DNA of 18,404 bases from Phoronis ovalis (taxonomy: Eukaryota > Phoronida > Phoronidae), in assembly GCA_028565635.1 (NCBI GenBank), contig JAOXYB010018218.1:1-18404 (forward strand). The letters are read 5' to 3'. Every line of letters begins with the position of its first letter. Position 1 is the first letter of the stretch. The notes beneath the pieces are model-generated. The model made no database searches and was not told where the DNA came from. It saw nothing but the letters and a program-made list of their open reading frames with translations. The position numbers were made by a program, and so were the translations under genes. Positions 1 to 12,500 of this stretch are shown here, one piece after another.

Positions 1-579
1 CTCGCTACTTTTTGGGAGTGTCCCTTAGTAAAGTTCATGTTACGCAAGTGCTAGACAAAAGATTCTTTACACGGATGATGTACTTTTTCAATTGATATTC
101 AAATTACCACCGTTTTCCTTTAGACGTGTTGATTTCCCATGTAAAGCAAGTGCAGCGACAACTGGCGAGATACCTGTTTTCTATGTTGATTTTACGTCCA
201 AGTTTTTAAAACATTTTTCATAAAAAAAAATTCAAAATACCACATTCTTCATTAGGTGGTGTCGCCGTTTTCACTTTTATTCAGGTGCTTTGAAGGAAAT
301 TATGTTTTTCCCAAAGTTATTGCGAAATTTCGATTATTTATACATTATGAGATCAAGTATGTTATTTAACTATAATTTTCCACATGCAACTTTCCTATTT
401 CACTTCATTGTTCTAAATTATGCTGCTGTGATTGTCTTAGCATGTATGTTACTAATTTTGACTTTCAGTTTTAGTTAAAAAGCACAAAAGTTTTATTACT
501 ATATAATTGTTCTCTTCAAAACATTTTCAGACTGCCAAGTAGAATGTTTGCACCACTCATATATTACATTTTCTTTCAG
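1..579. other. Intronic sequence upstream of the first recognised VPS8 exon
   Basis: This stretch is AT-rich non-coding sequence, most likely the 3' part of a longer VPS8 intron, ending in the TTTCTTTCAG acceptor at 570-579. I looked for the acidic, Ser-rich N-terminal exon expected for VPS8 and found none with suitable phase and splice sites. The small open frame at 290-478 is hydrophobic AT-rich noise. Confidence 0.7.
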
Positions 580-3500
580 ATCAAGAAAAAGTATAACATA
601 TGAGGAACATGGCTCAATTTTAAGACATGTGATGCTTAAGAATGTGTCTGGACAACTCATGTCCGCTGCTGTAAGTAGTGCAATTATTATCTGACTATTA
701 ACTTATTCATAATTTGTTTGACTGATTTAGAACAGAAAAAAAATTGTATAGTCTGATGATCATGCAATATATTTTTTTTTGCAATAACTATTGACAAATA
801 GCATAAGGCAGGAGCCTGTTGTTGGAATGTTGAGATCCCGTAAATCATGACTTAATTATGGGAACATAATGCATTGTCAGAAAAGGTTGTAATTTTGCTA
901 TTCCTGTAAGTAGCTTTGCAGAGTTACAGAATCTTGAATATTTGCGATGTTTCTGACAATGGGACTTCTGGACACTAGTGAAGTTACTAGTATTTAACTT
1001 TTCTTTTGAATGTGTTCTATGCAGTATTTGCCATATTGCACTTAGCATATACATCATATACTATAAATTTGTATACTTATTGATCTTTGCTTCAATTATT
1101 TATGAAACATTTTTAGAAAACCTAATATTATTTTCAAAAATTCTCAGTTTAAATATTTTTTGTACAACCAACAGTTTTGTCTACTAATAGTTATTTCTTC
1201 ATACATTTTATGTTATTAATATTAGGATCGTGTAGATGCTGGATTGCCCACAGCTATGGCAGTGTCATCACTGATTGCTGTTGGGACATCTCATGGATTG
1301 GTGCTAGTATTTGGTGAGTAGTTAGCTGGTGACATTTTCTTGCTATGTCACAGTTGTGAAATACCCTAAATAATAAGACAATAGATTTTAATTGTATCCT
1401 GTACATGTGAGTCTTCTGGTTAGATTATGATAATGGACAGGAATGCTGCATCACTGACTGTAATAATAATGATGAAACAGAAAACAATATTTACAATTAG
1501 AAGTATAAAGCAGAGAGTTTTATATGTTATTTGTGGAATTTAAAAACAATTTGAATTAAACAGTATTTATTTGAGACAACTATAGTCATGGTACTAAGTA
1601 TTATTTCTGTATATTGTTTTTTTTATACAATTAATTATTGTGAAAGCGCTTGTAATGCAGATTTTGGATACAAAGAATTTGTTTGAATAAACATAAATTT
1701 AATTTTTGATGATTAAGTGAGATCTTTTTACATTTTCCTTTTACCTTATTCAGTAAGGAAAAGGGAACCAGCTCCATGCCGGTCTCAAATAAGGAAAAAG
1801 GAATCAATTCCTTATTTCAATGCTGGAGGTCTGGAATAAGGAACCAGTTGTAGTAAGAAATCAAATTTTAGCTTGAGGTAGCAAATCAAATCCAATTTTT
1901 TGCAAATAATCAATTAGGATCCTACATGTTAAGATATCCGAGTAGCAATCCATACTATGCCAAATATCGTATTTATTAACACAAAGTGCTATAGCAAAAT
2001 AATTGTTTTTAACATGCCTAATATTCAATAACATATTGTATTGTACAAAAAGTCATGTACTTTGTATGGCTGAGGTTATATTGATGTTAATTCTGTCGCC
2101 ACCCTGCACACTGTTTCTGAGATTCTCGTTATATTTAAAATATGTTTAGTTACAATCCTCATAACTTCAGATCCAAAGCAAGTTTTAAAATGGTGCCTAG
2201 GAAGTACAGCTGTGGGTGCTCAGTATGGTGCTGTATCTGCTTTAAGTTTTAACAGAGACTGTACAAGATTATTATGTGGCTTTGCAAAGGGACAGGTAAG
2301 ACATAGGACATATACTGTACTTCATAAATTTACCAAGTTTTTGGATCATGTTTAAGGGTGTTTGATAGTCTTATGAATCATTTTTTTTGAGAGAAATACC
2401 TACAGTATTAGTTATTGTAACTAAATCTCTAACAACTGGTGAATCCCTTCTAAAAGAGGAGTTTTAGCAGGTAATGTCTATTTAAATCTCCCATTCTTGC
2501 CCCGTTGGGGCATAATGTTGGTCTACCTCTAGTTCTATCCCGTGTCACCTTCTCCCCCAAGTTAAACCCATCTCTCTCTCAGTTCCACCATCACTTGTCT
2601 TGTTTTATATAAAATTAGCTCAATCTGAAACTGATATCTTATGTTATAAGAAGGAATAAGTTTGATTATTAAAACACCTTAAATATGTTTTACTTTAAAC
2701 CTGGAATTTTATTCAACTAATTTTTGTGTTTATATTTTGTGTTACTGCAGATCACAATGTGGGATTTAACTAATGGAAAACTCCTCAGGACCATAGCTGA
2801 TGCCCACCCTCCTGGTTCTGCCGTGCTGCATGTGAAGGTACTGTTTTAGATAAAAATATGACAGATACAGATTTATTATTTTATGTATCTATTCTGTATT
2901 AATATGGTATTTGATAAGGAATGAAACGTCTAAAAAGTAATTAAATGCTTCTGAATGCCTATTTTTGCCTGATCCATGAAATAATGATTCCAGAGACTGG
3001 GAAGTGCCGCTACTTTGAGAAAAATGATATCAGTATGATGTATATTATGTGCCAGTCTCAGACATTGGTAGGAGCAGAGAACTCTTTGGAGACTTTCAAA
3101 AGCTATATTGATTGATGGTAGAAGATACCATCAAGCCTCCGCCCATTGGCGAGAGTTTTATGTTATTGAACATGCAAACAACCTGGGAGCCAGAAACATT
3201 TTGTGAAGTAGGCACTGTCCTGGAAGTCCATCATATAATATTCCGCAAGTTATCCTGAATTCAGGCCTGATGTATGCAATTTTTTTTTTTCAGTTTACTG
3301 ATGATCTCACCGTAGCAGTCTGTAGTGACAGTGGAGGCTCAGTATTTGAGTTAGAAATGAAGTAAGTGTGATTATAATAATACATCTTGAATAGTTTAAT
3401 GTGCATCGCATTATCAATATCAAAGTTTGCAAATTAATTCATTCTAGTATTAATATTTGTACTCATGGAGCATAGATTCGGAGAATTGGGTAAAAATGTA

Positions 3501-6500
3501 ACATGAAAAGGTACTGTAATTCTTAAAATTGTGATTTAATTTTTTTAACTTAGTTATAAAAATGTGTAATTTTGTTCCAAGGTGTACTGCAAGGTGCCAG
3601 TTTAATATTATGAGGTATATTAAATTTGAATTATTATTCTGTATTGATTTTGTTTACAGGAGATTGATTGGTGTCAGAACTTGTGAATCTAAGTGTCTCT
3701 TTTCAGGCAGGTATGTACATGCAAAATTGTAACAACTAGCAGTTACATTTAGTCCTCTTGTTATGGTACAAGTATAAATTATAGTGAAACAATAATTTTT
3801 AATGTTTGAATAACTTTTTGTATGCATGGAAATAAGCACCTATTGAATTTTTAAAGGTAGTCATTTTTCTTTCAGTCGTGGAGAAGTATGTGCCTTAGAA
3901 CCTCTACATATGAACTATACAATAAAGGATCATCCAATGAAGGATGTCATGATCCTTGCCATGGCCTCATTGTCAAAGGTAGTGTGACTGTTTGCATGAA
4001 CCTTTGAAAATTTCTCCTTTAGCAAAATATTTTATACACTGCTGTCTTAAATTTTGTGATATATAAAAAAGGACCATGTTTATTATAAGCAGAGTTTATT
4101 CTGCATGTGTTCTTAGTGTCAGTGGTTATCATTTTGGTTAGTAACAGTATTGAGCTAGCAATATTTTATCGTCATTTTGCAGGTTCTTATAGTAACACTG
4201 AGACCACAGTTAAAGGTTATGTTTACATATCCTGTCAAAGGAGACCCAGCTACATTGCCATTGCTTGCCTGGCAGTTTGTCATCATTCAAGTTTCAGAGA
4301 AAGATCGTGTAATTGATCCAGTATTAGCATTTGCAAGAGAGTCTACCATTAATTTTTTTCAGGTGAGTAGCTTACAAGTATTCACATTTTTTTTTGTTGT
4401 ACTGCCAATACTCAACATTTTACAACCCTTCTCTTAAATTAATTTTGTATTTTTAACCCCTAAAAGTAAATGTCGGCAGAGGCTTCATAATTTGCCAGTA
4501 GATAACAGCATGGGCAAATCACAGTATTTAGCTCTGGTCAGTCTGATACATTATGGAAATCTCTATCTATATATGCTTATTGTAAAATGGTTATTAAATA
4601 ATTTTGCAAAACATAGTCTAAAGTCTAACAAAACTATTTAATTTATATTTATCAGTTGTCATAATGTACATGAAATACCAAATTTCATAAGCCTTTCTTG
4701 ATCTTTCCTTAGTTTAATATCAGTTCAATGGACTGTTATCAGAAACATTGTAAAGTTACGATTCTGTAAATATTTATGATTTTCATAAAAAATTACAATT
4801 CTGTAACTTTGTGAAGATACTTGTACTAGTCGTAAAATAACGATATTTACTGACAGTGCATTTTGTTTTTGTAGTCATGATTTACAGAATTGTAAGTTTA
4901 CAATGTTTCCGACAACAGGCCCCTGATGACATCTTAGTTGGCTTGTGCTTAGACTTTACTTAGGAGGTATAAGATTTTTTATGTTGAAAATCTTTTAATT
5001 TGAATAAAATATTTTTCACCATGTAACAAATTAGTGGACAATTATATTTTCATTAAAATACTTTGATTCCATACAACAAAAAATGACTGATATATAGCGG
5101 ACACTAAATAATTTCAACACTACTTTACAGGTAATATGTAATAGCCCTGAAGATATAAAATTCGCTCAACTTCAAGTTATGAACCTGGAATATAAATTAC
5201 TGGCAATTGCAGTAAGTAAATTTCCAAGTATTAGTTAGAATTAGGTTACACTACTAAATCTTTTAATGTCAAAGCTGACAACTGCTGTATGGTTTACTAC
5301 GCTTCAGAACAATAAAATTTGGTTAACAAGCAATTATCATAGCTATTCTGGTCACAATTATCAAGTGTAACTGATATACCCCCAGTAGCTAGATAATGTA
5401 TACAAGGTATTACCTCCCCCTGGAACTGACTTTTACAAATTCTTTACATTATGCTTTTTCTTATGAACTTAGCCGAAACATCAGAATTGCTAAAAAATAA
5501 TTAAAATTAAAAAAAAAACATTAACGAAATTTACAAGTAATTACAGTTATTGTATGCAATTATTACCTTACTGATCCTCATGATCAGTTGTAATATTTCA
5601 GTCTGTTTATTTCAGTGGATAAACACAAGAACACTTTTGACTTTAGATGTCCATGAAAGAATTCATGTACTGGATGTGCGATCCGAAACAGAATTAGAAG
5701 TGGGTATTTTAAGCATGTTTTTCATTTGAAAATAAATATAGTAGTTAAACCAATGCATGTAAATTAAATCCTTTCCCTGACACAACTTGCCATATTGTGA
5801 GATGTAGTTGATAAATGCTGCTTTTGTCCAGGTTTTTAAAAAGTATATTCCCCTATCTTGATGAGCAGACTTTATAATATAAAATACGGACTTGATGAAG
5901 TTAATTGCCATTTAATTACTAGAAATTTTACAAAATGGAGCAAAATCCAGATTTCTTTTTTACCTCATATATAACGATTTGACCATCACCAGTAGCAATG
6001 ACTAACTTCCCATCTTTTGCCAGGGCTAAACCTCGTGGTTTAGATAGCCCATCTATAGCAGCTAGCAAGATCTGTTTGAAACTCCCATCAGGATTTAAAA
6101 CAATAACCCTGTCATTAAAACTATCAGCAATAAACATTTGGCCAGATATGTCAACAGTTATACCAAAAGGCCATGTCAGCTTATTCCAACGAGATCCGCG
6201 ACTACCATGTTGAAATAATAATTGGTTTGAACTGGATGCAAATGCTTTAATACTGTCATCTCCACAGTCTGATATAATAATGTCATTTTTGCTGTTAACT
6301 GCAAGGAAATCTGGGGACACTAATTTTGCAACTGTTGACGGGGTTATTGTTTTCATTTGACCATCTTGGGTGTCACTATATATGTATACAGATTGAGTTG
6401 CTTTATCAGAAACATAAATGTTTAAAGCAGAATCTACTGCTACACCACGAGGATCACTCAAATTGCTAAGTGTTTTTAGAAGTCTCTGTTTGTCACTGTA

Positions 6501-9500
6501 GATTTTGACTGTTTTATCTCCTGAATCAGAAACAACAACTTTGCTGTTCTGTAAAACAGCCACATCCCACGGTTCTTTGAGCTTACTTGGACCTTGAGCA
6601 GCAAACTTTCTAACAAAGTTTCCATCAGCATCAAACTTTATAACTAACTTGCTGTCATGACTAACAGTGTACATCTCACCATTATTTGGATCAATAGCTA
6701 TACTTGACAGCTCCTCCACTTTACGAAGCATATTAGCACTTTTCTTTACAAGAATAGTTTTTATTAGCTTTAGATTGATAGGTGCTACATTAGGTGGTGG
6801 GTTAGCTATATCATCATTTGAGTTCCTTTCCTCGGAGTTGGGTTCAGATGAGATTGGTGTCTGATTTTGGTTACTTTCAGCTGTAATTACAGAATCATCG
6901 TTCTTCTCATTTGTTTTCTGCTTTTTCGGTGGGTTTACTACTTCAGTTGTTGTTGTTTCCACTTGGGGGTGTTTACCTGCATTCGAAGTTGGTTCCCCTG
7001 TTTCTTCATCCAAATTATCAGCATCTGTAGCTTTGACTTCTAATTTTTCTACATGACAACCATCTCCAAAATCAGTGTGAATATTGCAACAGGCTTGACA
7101 CATGTGCTTCTTACAATCTGTACAATACCATTCAGCATCTTTACTTTGGTTTTCATCCGACAGACAAGATTCACATATTGGACTACTAGCACCGTCCACG
7201 TGGTTTGGCAATTCTTGATCTTGTGGTTTATGCAAATCCTCATTGGTGTTGTCTGCCTCCATCTTGAAATGTCTGCAAAAATATTTGAAGAGTTTCAGAA
7301 GTTTCATTATGTATATATGATATCAGGTTGTTTATACGCAATTCAATATTAACAAAAACTTTTTTGATCAATCAAATGTGTTTATATGCATTTACAAAAA
7401 TACTTGTCAGAATGTTAAATATTACCCATAAAATTAACTATAAATTATTTTTAGGTTATTGATATAGCAGAGATTCAGCTTGTCTATGGTACAAGTCATT
7501 TCAAATCTTTAGCAACTGGTGGAAACGTTAGTAAAGCTCTGGTGAGTGAAACGATTTTGCATGCTACATATGCCGGCTAGGGCTAGTTAATACATTGCTA
7601 GTCCATATGTTATAGATTGCATTATTTTGACTGCCATAATAAGTACCAAGTTGTAATTTTGGTTTTCTGCTGCAATGTTCTGGAAACATTAAATTAACTT
7701 TTTATTACAATACAGAAGTGTCTTGAACAAGGATAAATTTAATGTTTCCCAATTAGGTTTTACCTGATTTGTAACATTTGGCAGGTTAAATATTTTGTGA
7801 TGAAATTACAGGCTTACGCTGGAGACCATGCTTGTTACCAGTCACTTGTGGGTGCCAATGGTCAGATTTTACTACTGGGAACCAAATCAATTCATGTCAT
7901 GACTATAAGAAATTGGGAAGAGGTACTTTTTCAGTTTCATCTGTTTTCTTATCTATTAGCTTCCTGTGTTAAATCTTTATGATTTGGTATGTAATCATCA
8001 TACCATGAAGAAGCAGGCAGATATGACCACAACATGGGCAAGAATGCAATTCATAAGCAGTTACAGTTGTTTTGTAACAGTAGATCCCTGGCAAAAGGAA
8101 TATTATTATGAAAAACTTGAAAGAAATTCTTTTTTGGTTGGACATATCAAAAAAATGTGTGATTGTCTATTGTGAACCTCTGAATATTAGATAGCCTGAT
8201 GTTCTAAAAGATTATTTAAGGTTATACAAAATAACCTTGGTCTTTATTTACATTCTCTGCTCAATTAATAAAACTGATTCATATAATTTTCCGACAGAGA
8301 TTGGATGTATTGGTGAAGCAAAATAACTACCATGGAGCACTTGCTCTTGCTCAATCCTTCTATGATGGCACAGCTAGGGCAGTGGTAGGGTTACTAGGAG
8401 GAGCAAAGAATAGAAAAGAGACTGTTGCGAATAAAGTAATGCTTTATCTTTTAACCTTTGCATCGTATAACTTGAAATTTATTGAAGTTATGTGCAAAAC
8501 ATTTCATATTGGTGGTGGTGTTAGTTATTGGTCACATAGTAATGCATATTGTCAGTCAACTTTAGCACTGAAGGCAGATTTTATATTTAACTTGAAACCT
8601 AGTAAAATAGTTGTTGCATTAAATAAGAAATTTGCTGCATTATCCAAATTTTTCACACTCTGCTGTTACTCCCAATGCATATCCATGATGAAAATAATTA
8701 AGATTTTTTTGTTATACAGATGTGGTAATTATTATAATTTTTAATTTTAGATGCTAGAACTTCTATACAACTATGTGGATTTGTCCATGACAAAGTTTTG
8801 TCCAGAAAGAGGTCGAATAGAGGCACTAGAAGAATATTATCAAGATGTTGTGCCTGTGTGTGTTGATTATTGTTTGCACTTACGTAGAATGTAAGCATAG
8901 CAATATCATGTAAAATTGTAAAAAGATAAGAAATTGGTACTTTTCACACATTATATTCTCTGCTGCATTGCATAGCCGACAAAATGTTTTTATTAATTGT
9001 AAGGTGAGACTAAACATCTTCTGCCAAGCAGTTTCAGATTTTCTTTTTAAAAGTGTTTGATTGGGCAACATGATGAATTCAGTGCAAACATTTAATCTTT
9101 ATATTTCCTAGTGATGTCCTGTTTGGTCGAATTTATGAAAGATTCAGTAAGGACATTATTGCAAGAGGGACCTTTCTGGAATGTCTGCAACCTTATATTT
9201 TGGATGATAAACTTACTTCAGTTACACCAGCAGTCATGAAGGATTTTGTTGAGCACTACACTTCAAAGGGAATGATGCAGAATGTTGAAAACTGTGTCGT
9301 TCATTTAGATGTAGCAAGTTTAGATATACATCAGGTTAGTACATTGTTAACTCGCCTTACATGACCAGTAGGTACCCTGTATAAGGGATGGAGTGTTAAG
9401 GTAAAGGTTTCTCTTCAAGTTATGTTTGCATACAGTTTCGTTGATCAGATGTTCTCATATAATATAATATAATATAAAACCATGCATCTGTTAAAATCAT

Positions 9501-12500
9501 TATTATATCTTAACTATATAATTTTTGATCTTTACTCACACAGATAGCATGGCATTATAAAATATATGCAAATATGTACTTTCATATTTATACTCTAATT
9601 TTTAAATTATGTAACATAAAAGAACACCCCATCAGATATTGACAATAATCGCAGGAGTCAAGATCGATAGCTCCAATTGATACTTCAAGCCATTACCTAA
9701 AAGGTTAGAACCATGTTTGTAGTGAGCTATTGACCAAATAATTTGATGAACTGAGTCCTTCTCCAAAATATTGTGTAATGTACATGTTGAAAGCTTTGTA
9801 ATATATTATAGTAATTAAATGTAATAAAAAGAAACATGATTATTTTTAGGAATACTAATTTGGATAGACAGTGTGCATTATTTTTAGCGGGCTGTTGTTA
9901 GGTAGGCTGTGAACTGAACAAAAGTGCATGTCACATACACTTGTAATAATCTAGAAGAAGTCTAAAATTTTAACAAAACCATTTACTGCTGTTGTTTCCA
10001 GATTGTGGTCTTATGCTGGCAGAATGGTTTGTATGATGCCATATTGTATGTGTATAACAAAGGCATGAATGATTACACGTCCCCATTAGAGGAACTTCTG
10101 ACAGTACTACAGATGGCATTGAAAACAGGCAAACAACTAACAGATGATCAAATAAAATTAGGAAACAAGCTTCTGGTCTACATAAGGTTAGCACTGGAGA
10201 CAGCTTAAACTATGAAAATAATGACATTTTGGTATATTTTATTAAGGGAGATTGTTTACGTCTGGGCTACATGGCTTTATACCTTTCAACTTTACGAAAA
10301 TATTTGTTTGAAAAAATAAATAGTAAATCTACAATCATACACAAAGTATTTGCTTTGCAAAAAAACTTGAAAAATGATATCATAAATTATTGACATATTA
10401 GATAACTGTTTAAATTGTTCATAAGAAAATATGACCTTATCATTTCATAAATATTCTAATTCTGCAAAATGTTCTTCAGTATTAAATCTTAACTATGATT
10501 TCTCATTTATTTGTATATTTAGCTGTTGCTTGGCTGGTAGGGCTTATCCATTAGGAGACATACCCGAACATTTAGTTCATGAAGTTAAAGAGAAGGTTTT
10601 CCAGTGTATGACTTGTCTGCACTCTCAAGATGCAGATCCCGAGGAACCTGCGTATCCATATTTGAGAACATTACTGCAGTATGATACAAGAGAATTTCTG
10701 AATGTTCTTGCATTGGCTTTTGAAGAGGTTGAGTTCAATACTACAGAAGGGTTGGTTTATGTTAATTTTAATTTTTTAATACATCCTCAGTATGTTTTAG
10801 TAGGCGAAAAGCCAGGGGCAAAATGATATAAGTTTATAGTTAGTGTAACCCTCCATCAGCCAATCACCTTTTGAATCCCACTTAAATCATCTGTTTATTA
10901 AACCCTAAGCTTGACCCTGCCTTTTACAGCATTCTTCTTACATAACCGACTACATTCGCCATAATTGGCACCTGAATAGTCTATTTGTGACAAGGGTTGG
11001 AAAAGAGACCTCAATTCCCAAAATGGGCTCATACACATCGATGATATAATTAGCTATTTCAACGCCACCTTGGGCTTTGACACTAAAATTCTGAGGCATT
11101 GTTGATCATTATAAAATATTCTGGCTACATTTGCCAACAATATATGATGTTTTCAACATCAAGTTATTAAACAAGGGCAATGTTTATGATCAAATTTTCT
11201 ATTTAAATTTGTTTTTCTGCTCATATCAGATTTTTATTAAAACTGGGATCTGTGCAATTTTTTGTTTCAGAATTCAGAAGCGACAACGGGTTGTTGATAT
11301 TTTATTACAAGTTATGGTTGAAAGTGTTGGTTTCTCGCCTACTCAAGTGGGAATATTATTCACATTTCTTGCAAGACAGATGGCAAGACATGACAACACT
11401 ATTATTGTCAATAGACTACTTTTTGAACAGGTTAGTTACAAGGCCAAAACATTTCAAGGAGTCAACCAGCAAGTTCTGGAATAACTTGTAGCTTTCTGTA
11501 ACCACACCAATATGAGACATAAGAGGCCTCTAGGTGTCACAAGGGCAATAAATGAAGTGTGTAGCAAAAGTTAGTTATTAATACTGTAGTATGCAAGGTC
11601 AGAGGTAATTTGCATAAAACCATTGCATGCGTGCAGCGGTATAACAGTAATAAAATTGAAAATAACCAAACTGTCATAAAAATTTAATACAGTTCAGCAA
11701 AAACAAAAACTGAGACATTTATGTAACTTTGAAGATATATTAAATTAGTTTCATTGCGTTTTGTTCCTTGCTTTCCATAGGTCCTTGAATTTTTATCACA
11801 ACCTGGAGATGACACAAGACATGAAGAAAGACAGCAAGCACTAATGGAACTACTGCAGGCTGGAGGGCTACAACAGTTTGATGAGGAACGTTTGCTAATG
11901 CTAGCTGAGAATGCTAAGTTGTAAGTTATCCATGGAAGATTAAGTAAAATTAATTAATGCAGTGCATGGCCATTGCAGAAAAAATGTGCGAGAGACTTGT
12001 GTTCTTTGGATTCATGCCCATCTTTCGAAACCACACTCTTACAAGTAAATTAGGCAAAATAAAAAGCTTTTCTGCTCTTTTCCACGACACATTTATTAGA
12101 TAAGACTAAATTTTACTGCAATTGCCAGAAGCTTTTTCATCTAGGGTTAAATAGTCGGTGGTGGTAGCTGGCGACAATACTGCAAAATGCTGAACAGTTA
12201 CTAACTAACTGAGGAGTTGGAATGAGCATAAGTACTGGCTGTAGCCATCTTAGGTGCACGTGTAGTGCAGTGACCTTGCTTTAGTAAAGTGAAATATTCT
12301 GATACCAATTCCCTACTATATTGGAATCTCATATTCCTGGTTATACAATTACATGCCGAGTTACAAACACATGTCTTATTGCTGGTATCACTGGTGTCTG
12401 CTTTATACTATTGATCACCAGTTGGATATTCTAATGGGTTCTCCCCTATCCAATATCATGGTTATCATTCCATTTGTAGTGTACTATTAAAATGTTCCAT

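Larger units (their letters stand above)
5700..7454. other. VPS8 intron 10, host of the nested antisense gene
   Basis: At 1755 bp this is the longest intron in the window, and about three quarters of it is the antisense coding exon 5928-7262. It has a weak donor (GTGGGT) and an acceptor ending TTATTTTTAG. The flanks at 5700-5927 and 7308-7454 are AT-rich without recognisable repeats or a clear promoter. Confidence 0.85.
580..7922 (+). other. VPS8: VPS8 exons 1-12: N-terminal beta-propeller region
   Basis: These exons encode window residues 1-385. The first exon starts in mid-codon after a TTTCTTTCAG acceptor and encodes SRKSITYEEHGSILRHVMLK, the short segment that precedes the propeller in VPS8. 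The WD-like strands follow: SLIAVGTSHGLVLVFD (about 45-60), RLLCGFAKGQITMWDL (about 91-109), DDLTVAVCSDSGGSVFELEM (about 133-152) and YKLLAIAWINTRTLLTLDVH (about 285-304). The 51-bp exon 3660-3710 is the smallest. The donor after exon 5616-5699 (GAA|GTGGGT) is weak; I chose it because only this site keeps the frame into VIDIAEIQLVYGTSHF at 7455. In related Vps tethering subunits the propeller end contacts Rab GTPases or membranes; here that role is inferred from the family. Confidence 0.9.

Noticed and set aside
124-231. Possible upstream VPS8 exon after a TTTCCTTTAG acceptor (reads RVDFPCKASAATTGE...)
   Set aside because: No resemblance to the acidic, Ser-rich VPS8 N-terminus, and no good donor with the phase needed to join 580.
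290-478. 62-residue open frame upstream of VPS8 exons
   Set aside because: Hydrophobic, AT-driven composition, no splice phase compatible with the next exon and no family resemblance.
2499-2511. GCCCC-GTT-GGGGC hairpin as a terminator or structured RNA
   Set aside because: Isolated short stem in a eukaryotic intron, with no T run or conserved context.
5998-6864. Open frames on the + strand opposite the nested gene (5998-6213, 6667-6864)
   Set aside because: They are antisense shadows of the B-box/NHL coding exon.
8301-8744. 147-residue frame as an independent gene
   Set aside because: Its first part is VPS8 exon 13 and the rest is read-through into the intron.
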